Assembly: GCA_015499995.1 (NCBI GenBank)
Contig: JADNRV010000273.1
Coordinates: forward strand, 1 to 64,000
Length of the DNA stretch: 64,000 nucleotides
Direction: 5' to 3'
Source of the DNA: Flammula alnicola
Lineage: Eukaryota > Basidiomycota > Agaricomycetes > Agaricales > Strophariaceae
Position numbers and translations under genes: made by a program. Under the pieces are notes generated by a model. It had not been told where the DNA came from, ran no database searches, and saw only the letters and a list, made by a program, of their open reading frames with translations. Every line of letters begins with the position of its first letter. The stretch's first letter is position 1. Of this stretch, positions 36,752 to 47,597 are shown piece by piece.

Positions 36752-38043
36752 ATGACGACTCCCATACCAGTTATTCCCCTCGACGTTGTTGAGGTTATTT
36801 TCGACATTCTTGCTTGCGACAACGACAAAGAATTCGAAGAAGAGTTCATCTCTTTGAAGGCATGCGCTCTCACTTGTCATGCTTTCCTTCCTCTGTGCAG
36901 GAAGCACATATTCGCCTCCATCTCGATCAATAAATCCTCCTTCCCCTTCAGGCCACCCCCTGGGACCAACATGTTACGAAAATTACTCGTCACTACGCCA
37001 GAGATTGCGTTTTATGTGCGCAAGTTGTGTTTCGGGATCAAAGACGAGGACGAGCAGTGCTTCATCGGCCTTCCAGAGATCTTCAAACGACTTACCAGGC
37101 TCAAATCTCTTACTCTATTCGATTGCTCCTCAGGACACGATTGGAAGAGAATGACCTTACCAAAGGAGGACGCCCTGCTTTGCCTCATGAATCTTCCGAC
37201 ACTAACTTTCCTCGAATTGCGCTACATCGAGAACTTCCCCATGTCAGCTCTGATGACATGTACCCACCTTCGGGATTTCCATCTCGGTGTCCATGTCGAC
37301 TTCCTTGATATCGGAGAGATTGATGGCACTCCTCATGCAATGTTACCCCTCGCATCCATTCTACTGGAGGGGTATTCATTTGGGTTCAGATGTGCTATAG
37401 GGACGAAGAAAATTCTTGAAGCGAAGCGCTCAGATGGACAACCTATCTTCGCTTTCACAAATCTAAAACATTTTTCGGCCGACTGTCATACGATAGAAGA
37501 CGTGGATATAGCACAGAGCCTATTGAGGAGAACACGTCAGCTTACAACGATTCGACTATCCAGTAAGCCTTTTTTTAAAATACCATTTGGACAACGATAA
37601 AGTGTTCTCTCTCAGTTGACAAACAACTTAGCTTCTTTGGGTTGGCTAGAATGATCGCTCCATCTATAAACACACTCAAGGAATTGATCTTACAAATCGA
37701 CATTGGTAGTGAACATACAGATCCTCTTTCTGGTCTTTGCGCCGAGCTTGAAGAAATGGCGGGGAGAAATGTCCTTGAATGTTTGGAGGTACGTGTGGAG
37801 GTTGACTTGGACGAGTATTGCAAGACTGGAGACGAATGGGGGAGGCTCGACAAAGTTCTCAGTAAATCTGGATGGTCTGCTTTGAAGAGGATTTCGCTCG
37901 ATCTTATCATCTGGTCGCGTCGAAGGCGCAAGGATGACTACTTGGTACGGGTCTTGGGAACACTACCCCAGCGACAATTCCCTATTTTGTCCTCTAGCAA
38001 AACGATTGACTTTATCTTCGACGTTAAAGAGGATTGCCTATGA
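36752..38043 (+). CDS. F-box-like protein, island copy 1
   Basis: Two exons. Exon 1 starts MTTPIPVIPLDVVEVIFDIL, an F-box helix start (IPLDVVEVI), with the L-x-x-C-A-L-T-C-H-A-F-L-P-LCRKHIFAS continuation. Leucine-rich stretches follow (LTRLKSLTLF, LPTLTFLELRYIENFP). The intron at about 37563-37616 (GTAAGCC...TCTCAG) joins in frame to DKQLSFFGLARMIAPSINTL. Exon 2 ends TIDFIFDVKEDCL at 38043. The product is about 413 aa. F-box proteins bring substrates to SCF ubiquitin ligases; the leucine-rich part would bind them. Substrate unknown. Its promoter holds three GTTGAAC units at 36588-36608. Its sister is copy 2 downstream, and its second half is nearly identical to that copy. Confidence 0.8.
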
Positions 38044-38570
38044 TTCAAAATTTTAGATAAAATACTTTGTTCTTGGCCAGCACCGTACACAATCAGAACC
38101 TCTCTTCTTTTCATTTTTCTGTGCCTTCTTGTCAAAGGAGGGCTGAAGGTTCGTTAGAACTTAGCGCGGGTCTACTGGCTCTGAATGGAGTGCCACGCAG
38201 AGCCCGTAGAATGACAAATATTGGTGTTGAGCAAGTCGCGAATGACGATATGAGTAGCTAGCTATAGATAATGATGCTGAATTGCAAGTGAACCTTTCAA
38301 ACACTTCCCAGTTTTTACTACCATCACAGTAATGCTACATTGGATGCCTCAGGCCTTCGAAGTACTGTGCTATTTCCTGTACTTTGCGATCTTTACTTCT
38401 TTGTTCTTGAGTCTATTATGTACAACATGATATCACTATAACGAAAGAGGCTAGGTGCCCCAGTGGCCATCCGAGTCGTTCTGAAGGTTGCCTTATGAAA
38501 TATTAAAGCCAAGTAATAGTTCGATATAACTGGTGGAAATTGCAAGTTCAATCAAGGAAGTTCCGTATTT
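38044..38570. other. duplicated intergenic flank of F-box copies
   Basis: The 3' flank of copy 1 (from about 38220) matches the 3' flank of copy 2 (41385-41600). The part near 38480-38560 matches the upstream flank of copy 1 near 36505-36575. It marks where the tandem duplicate units join. No gene is seen. Confidence 0.6.
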
Positions 38571-38653
38571 CGAACCGCCGCGGGTCCGCCTGTCCGCCTT
38601 GGCAGAGGGGTCGTGCGAATGTTGGACAGGCGGACAGGATCGGCGGCGGTTCG
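38571..38653. repeat. GC-rich inverted repeat inserted in the copy 2 promoter
   Basis: CGAACCGCCGC at 38571-38581 pairs with 38643-38653, and GTCCGCCTGTCC at 38584-38595 pairs with 38624-38635. The whole block is absent at the matching place upstream of copy 1, so it was inserted or lost. It may be a miniature element or a structured insertion. Confidence 0.65.
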
Positions 38654-38696
38654 GACCCTCAGGCAGAAGGGATTATTCTCACGGTTGGACGTTGAA

Positions 38697-39926
38697 CCCC
38701 AGTGAAAACCAGCTCTGCAGCGGTCTGCAAGATCTGGTGATTTCTGCTGAGATCCGGCCTCGTCTGCAGACTTCTGCAGTGGGCTGCAAAACTCAGATTT
38801 AATCTGAGCTTTGAACTCTCGGCGTCCAGCGATACCAATCAAAACGACGTAGTGCGCATGTCAGGACATCCTTCATTTTAGAGAATTTCGTTCTAAGTCT
38901 CCAATTTCAACAATATTCTCCCCCTTCATCACATGGTCTGTGTAGTGCGCACCTTTGCCGTTACATAGCACAATTCCTTCCACTTTGCCTTTTTCTTCCC
39001 GCCATCACTATGGTTCCTGCACCTGCCCATTCTTCCCCCTCCCTCCCGCGCTCCTCCTGGTCACTATCCCTCCAGCACGAAGATGAGGTATTCCTTAATT
39101 TGCTGGCTTGTCCATCCTGACAAATATCTCAGATGTGTCAACTGTCGATTGTTTGCATTGGATGCTGAAATTCGGGCTGAAGGCGGGGACGGCGGATGGT
39201 GGACGTCTTTTCGTGGTGAGTAAAGATTGTCTTCACATTCCATTTACTCTAGGTGACTCCTAGCATCATTTGATCTCTCCAGAAGTGTGTATATGCGCTA
39301 TTTATGGCTAAACCCGGGTACCGCATATGGCGTAAGGAGGAGTCTGCATATCAGCCCGAGGCGGGCGCCAACTCGAGTTTCTCCGCATTTAGTATTGGTA
39401 TCCCTTCCTTTCCTCATTACTCTTTTTGCAACTAACACTCCCGGGACAGGCAATTGTGACTGGCTTTACTACTCTTTCTGGTACGTTTAGTCTTCTATTA
39501 ATTTCATACTTTATACTTATATGATTTGTTATATAGATCTCGACAATGTGAGGTGACGGTCCGAGATATCTGCCCCAAAGGTGTGTTATAGTGTCTTTTC
39601 TACACGCAGGGACTTTGGGAGATTGGAGGGTGACGGGACTTGCGTACGTAGTATAATGTGTATCTTATGTACAGAATACCAAAGTTTTCGGTCACAAGCA
39701 AAGTAATCCTATTAGTACAGAAATCAAAATTCAGTCTGCAGAATTTGCAGCTGTGACCGGATACCGGCGGATAGACGCAGACCTTAAATCTGCAAATGTT
39801 GCACAGGCCGCTCTGGGCCGCAATCAGCTGCAGCCACTCGGAGTTCAGATTGTCGCAGATCCTGCCAGATCCCTGCGTACCATTGCGGACATGTACAGAC
39901 TCCTGCAGAGCCGGTATTCACTGGGG
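38697..39926. mobile_element. 1.23 kb DNA transposon, non-autonomous
   Basis: The two ends are inverted repeats of 24 bp with two mismatches. The left starts CCCCAGTGAAAACC; the right end reads as CCCCAGTGAATACC from the other strand. Both go on to GCTCTGCAG, and CTGCAG or CTGCAA words recur in the subterminal regions on both sides. The flanks are TTGAA on both sides; if one C of each arm is assigned to the flank, the duplication is GTTGAAC. Removing the element restores an array like the intact one upstream of F-box copy 1. The interior has no transposase. A short spliced frame starting near 39010 is possible. The superfamily is not assigned. Confidence 0.82.
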
Positions 39927-40091
39927 TTGAACGTGAACCAACAAGGTGCTCAAGGTGCTCGGTGTTCAATCATCAATGAGCTAGCAGTGACCAAGATTCT
40001 GTCGCTTATTGACACACACCTCTATATCAAGGATTCTGCCGCCTGTTGACACATATCTCCATCGATTCCTATTGTCAAGCCGCGCACACCT

Positions 40092-41361
40092 ATGACGACT
40101 CCCACGCCGGTTATTCCCTTCGACGTTATTGAGGTTATACTCGACATTCTTGCTTGGGACTACGACGAACCTTATTTCAGGTCTTTAGAAGCATGCTCCC
40201 TCACTTGTCATTCCTTCCTTCCTCTGTGCAGGAAACACATATTCGCCTCCATCAAGGTTAACGGAACCTACTCCCGTCGGTCCATTAGTAATAGGACCAA
40301 CATGTTAAGCGACCTACTCACCACTGCACCAGAAATTGCCCACTATGTCCGCGAGTTGCATTTCGGTATCACAAACGATGACGAGGAGTATTTCAACGGC
40401 CTCCCAGAAATCCTCAAACGACTCACGAGGCTGAATTCTCTCCTTCTCTTTCATCACGGCTCAGGAAAACTCGATTGGAAGGGCTTGGTCTTACCAATAA
40501 AGGATGCCATGGCTTGCCTCATGAGTCTTCCGACACTAACTTCCCTCGACTTGAGCTGGATCGCGAACTTCCCCGTGTCAGCTCTGATATCATGTACCCA
40601 CCTCCAGGATTTCCATATCGACTTCGTTGATATCGCAGAGATCGACGACACTCCTCATGCAATGTTACCCGTTGCATCCATTCTACTGGAGGGGTATTCG
40701 TTTGGGTACAGAGGTGCTATAGGGACGAAGAAAATTCTTGAAGCGAAGCACTCAGATGGACAACCTATCTTTGCTTTCACAAATCTGAAAATTTTTTCGG
40801 CCGACTGTCGTACGATAGAAGACATGGATATACCACAGACCCTGTTGAGGAGAACCCGTCAGCTCACAAGGATTATACTACACAGTAAGCTTTTTTTAAA
40901 ATACCATTTGGACAACGATAAAGTGTTCTCTCTCAGTTCGCCACCTCAGCTTCTTTGGGTTGGCTAGATCGATCGCTCCATCTATAAACACACTCAAGAA
41001 ATTGATCTTACACATCGATATTGACAGTGAACATACAGATCCTCTTTCTGGTCTTTGCGCCGAGCTTGAAGAAATGGCAGGGAGAAATGTCCTTGAATGT
41101 TTGAACATATGTGTGGACGTTGAGATGGACATGTATTGCAAGACTGGAGACGAATGGGGGAGGCTCGACAAAGTTCTCAGTAAATCTGGATGGTCTGCTT
41201 TGAAGAGGGTTAGGCTCGATCTTATCGTATGTTCGCGTCGAAGACGTAAGGATGACTACTTGCTGGGGGTCTTGGAAACCCTACCCCAGCGACAATTCCC
41301 AATTCTATCCTCTAGCAAAACCATCGACTTTATCTTCGTCGCTAGAGAGGATCACCTATGA
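40092..41361 (+). CDS. F-box-like protein, island copy 2
   Basis: Same architecture as copy 1. Exon 1 starts MTTPTPVIPFDVIEVILDIL and contains ACSLTCHSFLPLCRKHIFAS. The intron at about 40886-40937 has the same internal sequence as in copy 1, and exon 2 continues RHLSFFGLARSIAPSINTL and ends TIDFIFVAREDHL at 41361. The product is about 405 aa. The N-terminal two fifths differ noticeably from copy 1 while the rest is nearly the same. Its promoter was split by the 1.23 kb transposon, so the start codon lies about 165 bp from the right end of the element. A conserved CAGTGACCAAGATTCT at 39985-40000 is shared with copies 3 and 4. Confidence 0.8.
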
Positions 41362-41656
41362 TTCAAAATTTTAAATAAAATACATTGGTGTCGACCAAGT
41401 CGCGAATGACAATGAGTAGGATTTTGCACATGCTTACGATGCCTAATTGTGAGTGAACCTTTCAAACATTTCCCAGTTTTACCACCGTCACAGTAATGCC
41501 ACATTGGATGCATTAGGCCTTCGAAGTACTATGATAATACCTGTACTTCACGATCTTTGCTTCTTTGTTCTTTCTATTATGTACAGCATGATATTAAATC
41601 CAGTGAAAAGAATGCAAGATACTTTTTTGACAAATGCAAGCAAACCCTACTTGAGC
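41362..41656. other. 3' flank of F-box copy 2
   Basis: About 295 bp duplicated from the 3' flank of copy 1 (38220-38430). It leads to the stop codon of the homoaconitase gene on the other strand. No gene is seen. Confidence 0.6.
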
Positions 41657-43929
41657 TTAGGCCTGGGTTGCCACCTGAGCCTCGCCCTTGATCTCCTTCA
41701 AAATATAACCCTCCAACCCACCACACAACCACAGCTCCTGGACACTGGCCCCAATCGGCTTAACAGCATACAGCTTCTCCTTGCCCGGAACCCCACTCGA
41801 CAGCACGACCTTGCCGTCCGTCATGCCGATGGACACATGCAGACCCTTGTCCACCGTCAACTCGCCATCCCGGCCCCCAGCACCGCGCTTCCGGTCCTTC
41901 GCATAGGCCTCAGTGAGGTCGCGCACGAGCTCCGGACACTCGAGACACACAAGCCCGTTGTTAATCGCATTGCGCTTGAAGATGTCCCCGAACGAGCCTG
42001 CGATGACGAGCGGCACCCCAGCGGCTTTTAACGCCGTCGCTGCCTGCTCGCGCGACGAGCCGGTGCCAAAATTGTACCCCGACACAAGGATGACGCCTTC
42101 CTTTGTGTTTGGGTCCTTCGCTTTGACTTGGGAAGAGACGAGCGAGGAGACGAGGGTGGCGAACGCTGGATCGTAGTTCTCCATCACCACCTCGGCTTGG
42201 CGCGCGAGCGTGATGTCGTCTTGGTAGGTGTATTTTCCGGGGTAAATGCCGTCAGTGTTGAGATTATCCTGTGGTGCGAATAGGAGGGGTCCAGAGAAGA
42301 CGGCAGGGAATCCTGAGAGGAGAGGCTCCTGGGTTACTGGAGCATCTGCAGACGCCTTGGACGACGCACTGTCCACAATGGAGAACGTAGGCGCTTGCAC
42401 GGGTGGCAGCTTTGCAGGATCCAACGAATCAGGACCACAAATATATCCCTTGATAGCACTAGCAGCTACCACCGCCGGACTCGCCAGGTACGCTTGAGCA
42501 TTAGGGTGTCCCATTCTGCCTTTATAGTTCCTGTTGGTTGCGCTGATACCCGTCTCGCCCTCCTCGAGGAGGCCGACACCAAGTCCAATGCATGGTCCAC
42601 ATCCCGCGGGCAGAGGCTTCGCGCCGGCACGGACGAGTGCATCCCAGTCTCCTCGTTTCTCGGACTCTTGCTGCACCGCTGAGCTAGCGGCTGCGATGTA
42701 GAACTCGACACCAGGCGCGACCTTGTGGCCGGACACCACAGCTGCTGCTGCTGCGATGTCGGATACACGCGAGTTGGTGCAGCTGACCAGGTAGGCTTTC
42801 TGAATCGGGATGCGTTTCTCCTCCAGGACATCTAGCGGGGTCGACACTTTAACGCTGTTCGGGCCAGAAACGTGCGGCACGAGGGTAGAGAGATCGAAGA
42901 CGAGATGGGAAGAATATTCAGCTCCGGGGTCCGAACGGAGGTTGTTGGCACGGAGGGCCTTCAATCTCTCTGCGTTTATTCGGGGATGCACAGGTGGCGG
43001 GGGAATACCAGGCGACGACGCGAACGTCCTCAACTCCAGCTTCTTCAGGACACTTTCATACCACAGGAGGAGCGTCTCATCAGCAGGGAACACACCCGCC
43101 AAAGCACCCCACTCCGTCGTCATATTCGCAATAGTCAGCCGATCATCCACCGCGAGCGCTGCGACGCCCTCGCCCGTAAATTCCAACGCAGCATTCAGCA
43201 CCTCGTCCTTGTTGAACGACCCACACAGCGCGACGATCACATCTTTGCCAGTAACACCCGGCGCGAGGCGGCCGCGCAGCTCGACGTTGACCATCCTCGG
43301 CACCTGCCACCACGTCTTGCCTGTAGCCCACAGCGCCGCCGCGTCCGTGCGCACGATAGGCGTCCCCACGCACCCGACACCACCGTACATGTTGCTGTGG
43401 CTGTCCGAAGCGACCGTAAGGGTGTGCGGGAAGGCGTACCCTTCTTCCACGAGGACTTGGTGGCCTATTCCCCGGCCGGCGGGGTAGAAGTCGACCCCGT
43501 GTGTGCGCGCGAATTCTTCGATCATGGCGTATTTTGAGAGGTTCTTGGAGGAGCGGTTCTGCACATCGTGGTCCAGAGTGAACACAGGCTGCTTAGGGTT
43601 GTATATGCGCGTTGCACCTATCGATTTGAACCTAATTCATGTCCGAACAGATTCATTCAGTCTCCAGTAAACACCTAGATGAAAAAATAAAATACATACT
43701 TGGAAATAACCGGTCCAGTATTATCGTGTGTCATGACGTGTTCAGGCCGAATCATAACATAATCTCCAGCTTTTACGACTTTGCCTTGAGGTAGGTCAAC
43801 AGCATACTTCTGCACGACCTTTTCTATAATCGTCTGTGGTATACGGGGATGCTCGCTGGCGACACTGGCTAGGAACCTCCGCGATGCACCGCGCCCATAT
43901 GAACGGACCCAGAGAGAGGGTGGGCGCAT
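41657..43929 (-). CDS. LYS4: homoaconitase, mitochondrial
   Basis: This 4Fe-4S hydro-lyase (EC 4.2.1.36) acts in the alpha-aminoadipate route to lysine. The start chosen at 43929 gives MRPPSLWVRSYGRGASRRFL, an Arg-rich mitochondrial presequence, then HPRIPQTIIEKVV. An in-frame ATG at 44115 would add a hydrophobic leader and is less likely. One intron near 43640-43700 joins NTGPVISK to FKSIGA. Later comes PKQPVFTLDHDVQN, the aconitase-like GRGIGHQVLVEEGYAFP and ASDSHSNMYGGVGC, then Fe-S cysteines in VSCTNSRVSDIAA and LPAGCGPCIGLG. The swivel domain has GYNFGTGSSREQAATALKAAG and RNAINNGLVCLEC. The protein ends EIKGEAQVATQA at 41657. Confidence 0.94.
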
Positions 43930-44388
43930 CGGTGCTTGATACAGTGAGGTTGTATCAAGACTGGATATGAGGAGGAAAACGGGGATGAAAGTGATTATTG
44001 CGCGAAATGTGATTTGCCCAACGATTTCTTGCATTCTGGTCCCGTTGGCTTTTGATCCTAACAAAGCCGGCCCGTTAAAGCCGATGATTTCATACCTTAA
44101 GCGCCGAAATGGCAACTACAGGCGAGAAATGGTAAGTATCTGGCCTTCATACTCGAGGGTTTCCCTATTCTCTCTCTTTTCTACTTCATGAGGTAGTTTG
44201 CGCAATACATGGAATCAACGCCAACAACACTATCGTGTGATCATGACCAATGTTTATTTTTGGCTCAGCAAACATCAGTCAGCGGTGACTTCAAGTCCTC
44301 GATATACAGTCATACAGGCCTCAAACCGAAAACAGAGCCAAAAATGTGAAAAGAATCAGAACACCAGAATATTTCTAAGTACCGTCCA
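43930..44388. other. intergenic, LYS4 promoter side
   Basis: This 459-bp gap holds the LYS4 promoter and the 3' end of the DUF1295 gene. No gene or motif was recognised. Confidence 0.4.
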
Positions 44389-45736
44389 TCAATCCTCTTT
44401 TACAGCACCCCAAACCAACCTTTCCACCTCCTTTTCCTCCTTAACGCCATCCAAAAACTTCAACCTGAGGCCCTTGGTAAATGTAACCGTCGGCGCAAAC
44501 ATACCGACTCTCTTCTGATACGCAGCGTACGCCTCCGGGTACTTGGAACTCGAAATGGCTTCCGTGTATAGCGTAGAGGAGAAAAAGAGACCGGAGAGTG
44601 CGATTGCGGGAAGGAGGTGGTAAAATAAAGGGAGGAGTGTCGCGCGGAGGCTCTCGATAAGGGTTTGCCGTAATGCTGGGTTGAGGATAGAGGTTATGGT
44701 TGTACGAATGGCTGGAAGAAGTTCGGAAAGAGATAGATGAGGTAGGTTCGGGGCCGATGGAGAGAGAAGGGGGAAGAGGGTGATGATCCACTGCAAAATA
44801 ATAAAATAAGGTAGAGTGAGCAGATGCAAGAGAAATATTCAGTAAAACATCCAACTTACCCAGAAGTCCTGCTCGCAAGAGAAATTTGGGTGTCTCACAT
44901 ACTTCCACAGGCCGCGCGTGATGAAACCTCGCTTAGCATCATCTGGCGTCCATGCCAGACGCGCGCCAGGCCAATGATCCTTCGGGTCATAAGCCTTTGC
45001 AGACGCGATGCCTTTCTCCTTGGCAAAATACGCATGTTTGTACGCATGAAAGGCATATTGCTGGTTGTCTGCGGTGAACTCCAAAGCCAGTATGACGAGA
45101 GCGAGGGCAGCGAGGGCGTAGTCAGACAGCGCAAGCGCTGTGTGGGGCTGCAATACAGAGGCTGTGTGCGTGGGCTGACCGAGGAGAAGGAGAAGGATGT
45201 TTTGGATAGCTGCTATGAACGAGAGGTTTACAACATGAAAGAGCCATGTTGGGATTTGTTTGCGGAGAACGGCCCAGCGATAGTCTTCCTCTTTTCTAGA
45301 AATGGTTTAGGGAAGAAATACTTTGAAATATAGAAAGGATGACACACAGGTTGAACAATCCCCGGCGGTAGGTGTTATAGCTCAGGCTATTGCAAGTTCA
45401 ACAACTTTACTATTTGAATGAGGCGAATGAGGCGACTCACCGACACATCCAAGTGGAGACGAGAGAGAACATCAAGAGAGCTCTTGGACTAAAGTCTTTG
45501 ACAGTAGACCACCCGAGCTCTTTTGGGGCGTATGGTACGAGCATGAATGGCTGCGCATTCGGCAATAGGGGAAGCAGGGCATAATACGCAGTGTATATAG
45601 TGGGTAAGAATGTCCATAGACGGTCAACCTGAGATGCATTTTTTGTTACAATTGATGCAACATATGTTGCGAGAGTGGAAAACAGACAGAGCTGGGCAGG
45701 CCAGTCAAGGTGGGGAGGGAGGTTGAAGAGAGTCAT
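44389..45736 (-). CDS. DUF1295 membrane protein (steroid reductase-like)
   Basis: A polytopic protein starting MTLFNLPPHLDWPAQLCLFS at 45736, with several hydrophobic segments (LCLFSTLATYVASIV, ALALSDYALAALALVILALEF, LSELL and following). A two-Arg stretch KEEDYRWAVLR, DNQQYAFHAYK and the signature FITRGLWKYVRHPNFSCEQDFW identify the DUF1295 family, which is related to steroid 5-alpha reductases and methyltransferases of the ICMT type. It ends ERLVWGAVKED at 44389. The substrate is unknown. It shares a 91-bp divergent promoter with the SDE2 gene, and an ATG four codons upstream (45748) is an alternative start. Confidence 0.82.
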
Positions 45737-45827
45737 GGTGCAGCGCAACCTGTGAACACACCTGGGCCCGTTGCTTTAAATCATGATCGTCGCTGACTAA
45801 GCATCCCATTCTTCTCTTCCAACCACA
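45737..45827. promoter_or_regulatory. very short divergent promoter, DUF1295 / SDE2
   Basis: Only 91 bp separates two start codons on opposite strands, so both promoters must overlap or lie partly within the 5' untranslated parts. No defined site was recognised. Confidence 0.5.
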
Positions 45828-46719
45828 ATGAGCAGCAGTGTTCTGATCCAGGCCTTTGCGCCCTTCCCCACTTTCTCTCTCTCCGTCCCACAATCCGCGG
45901 AAATCAGCGACCTCTTCCCTCTCATTCACGAACGATATCCATCATTCCCACTTTCGCTCGCGGATTCTCTCGTTTTCTCGACACATTCCGGCCATGTTCC
46001 ACCTGTGCACTCGCTCGTTTCCGAGCTCAAACCAGCCGACTCGCCTGCCAGTTTCGTCACTTTGCGACTTGCGCCGCGTCTGCTCGGTGGAAAGGGTGGT
46101 TTTGGAAGTCAGCTGAGGGCCGCTGGTGGTCGTATGAGTAGCCAGAAAACGAGCAACAATGACTCCTGTCGGGATCTCAGTGGGCGGAGGTTGAGCACTA
46201 TCAAGGAAGCCAAAAAGTACGGCTGTATGCATTCATTTCTTCCGCGTCTCTTGCTAATACATTTCGCGTCCTAGGTTGGCTGATTACATCGAACACGAGC
46301 CCGCACGTCTTGCAGCCAAAGCCGAGGCTCAACGACTCAAGCTCGAAACACTCGAGCGGAAGCTGGGCATCGAGTCCTCCTCGGCTTCATCTTCCAGCAA
46401 GCCTGCTGATGCTAGCGCTGCACCCAACGTCTCTGCAGGCAAGAAGCATCGTTTCGATGACACCGAATACCTGGAGAAAAGCGAGGAGCTCAAGGAAAGC
46501 GTGAAGAACGCAGTATCCGCCGCGTTGTTGTTGAAGAAGAAGAAGAAAGCCAAGCTCTCTCATCCTACGGATAATGCTACTGCGCAATCTGGGGAGAAAA
46601 GCGAGGAGAAGGAGAAGAAGATCGTCGAGAAGGAGAAAGTCAAGGCTGCACTCGCCAGTGCCCAGCCCCTTGATCCCGTCCCCACAACTGCGGTGGCATT
46701 GGATGCTGTTGGCGCGTAG
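45828..46719 (+). CDS. SDE2: Sde2-family splicing and genome-stability protein
   Basis: The N-terminus is a ubiquitin-like fold ([20 protein letters not shown] to [12 protein letters not shown]). In fission yeast Sde2, Ubp5 and Ubp15 cut after the GG and the rest, starting with Lys, joins the spliceosome. Here GG|KGG is intact. The next part, [17 protein letters not shown], then [25 protein letters not shown], is the typical Sde2 signature after the cut. A coiled, charged C-terminus follows, with [12 protein letters not shown] basic runs, ending ALDAVGA at 46719. One intron, near 46223-46274, is removed to join AKK to LADY. Length of about 280 aa is normal. Confidence 0.9.
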
Positions 46720-46849
46720 GTTGAGTTTTCCAAGTATGTAGTTTATGTGTGTATATTCTTTTGTATCGTCTCGACGCTCTAATTGGCTTTTTTCGTGATC
46801 TGAGAAAGCCTCCCGACCCTATATCTCAGTGCCACCGTCCTATCTCTGC
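46720..46849. other. 3' intergenic region of the SDE2 gene
   Basis: Short gap between the stop codon of the SDE2 gene and the start of the duplicated repeat block. Nothing else is seen. Confidence 0.5.
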
Positions 46850-47590
46850 CAGACCGCATCACACATGTAAGAAATACAGCATCCAGCGATGCGGATGACA
46901 GATCCATAAACTGCTTCCTCTGGCCTGGGCTTGTACATACGTGTCACGATCCACTCAGTCGCCGTCTCCGTTGTTGCCTTTCATACTTAATCGCGAACTT
47001 CAGTGGTGTTTTTCATTCATGGATGAATCCGACTTGAATTTTGCCTACTGTTTCTGCATTCATGGAGGTTTATGGTCGATTTACAAGATCATACGACCGC
47101 CTCTCCAGAGACTTCTTGCATTGTTTCTAAGAGGGGCTTGGCTACCAATCTCGGCGAGTGGCGATCTCAGGATAGGACCCGGTTCAGTCGACAGCGCTGG
47201 TTTAGATTGGATCCACTTTCCAGACAAGAACTCGAAGTACCCCGAGAATCATTCACAGCGAAGGACGTCGACGAGTTGGGGGGGCTAAGGTGTACATACA
47301 AGCGCCGTCCACGATGAATATGGTCAATTATGTCAAAACAGGGATCTGCATGCCCGATCGTCGATTGGAATTTTGCTTCCGCGATGCTAGCTTTCAGGGA
47401 AACCAGGATAAAGGTGTATCTCTGACAGGCTTGCTGTTTTCTTTACGCCTTCTCGCTAAAGGTAACATATCGATAAAATGGGCCGTCGGCTCCCTTTGCA
47501 CAACAGTCGCGTCCAACAATTTTATCACTGCACATATTCGCATTTTATACCAATCATTAAACCTTAGCCACTGAACGTCCAACCTAGTCC
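46850..47590. repeat. duplicated repeat block, copy A
   Basis: This stretch matches the block at 49262-49975 at clearly high identity, with scattered substitutions and small indels. Both contain a frame reading MDESD.NFAY followed by a common LRIGPGSVD and a second frame starting MYIQAPSTMNMVNY (or its match). I do not take these frames as genes, because the two copies differ by frame-breaking changes. The last 100 bp (47489-47590) also resembles two copies at 62.7-63.0 kb. It lies directly 3' of F-box copy 3. Confidence 0.7.
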
Positions 47591-47597
47591 AGAAGAG

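Noticed and set aside
38697..39926. Assigning the element to hAT because of CAGTG near the ends
   Set aside because: With CAGTG as the first bases there is no 8-bp direct flank; the flanks would be inverted. CCCCAGTG or CCCAGTG ends with 5-7 bp flanks fit better.
42810..43537. Two frames of over 200 codons opposite homoaconitase
   Set aside because: Both are shadows of the GC-rich LYS4 coding strand. LYS4 has complete catalytic motifs, and these frames have none.
43930..44116. Upstream ATG at 44115 as the LYS4 start
   Set aside because: It adds a hydrophobic stretch unlike a presequence, while the ATG at 43929 directly gives an Arg-rich one.
46941..47574. Frames starting MSRSTQ and MYIQAPST as possible genes
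   Set aside because: The second copy of the block (49446-49934) has these two frames merged or shifted by indels, which argues against protein selection.
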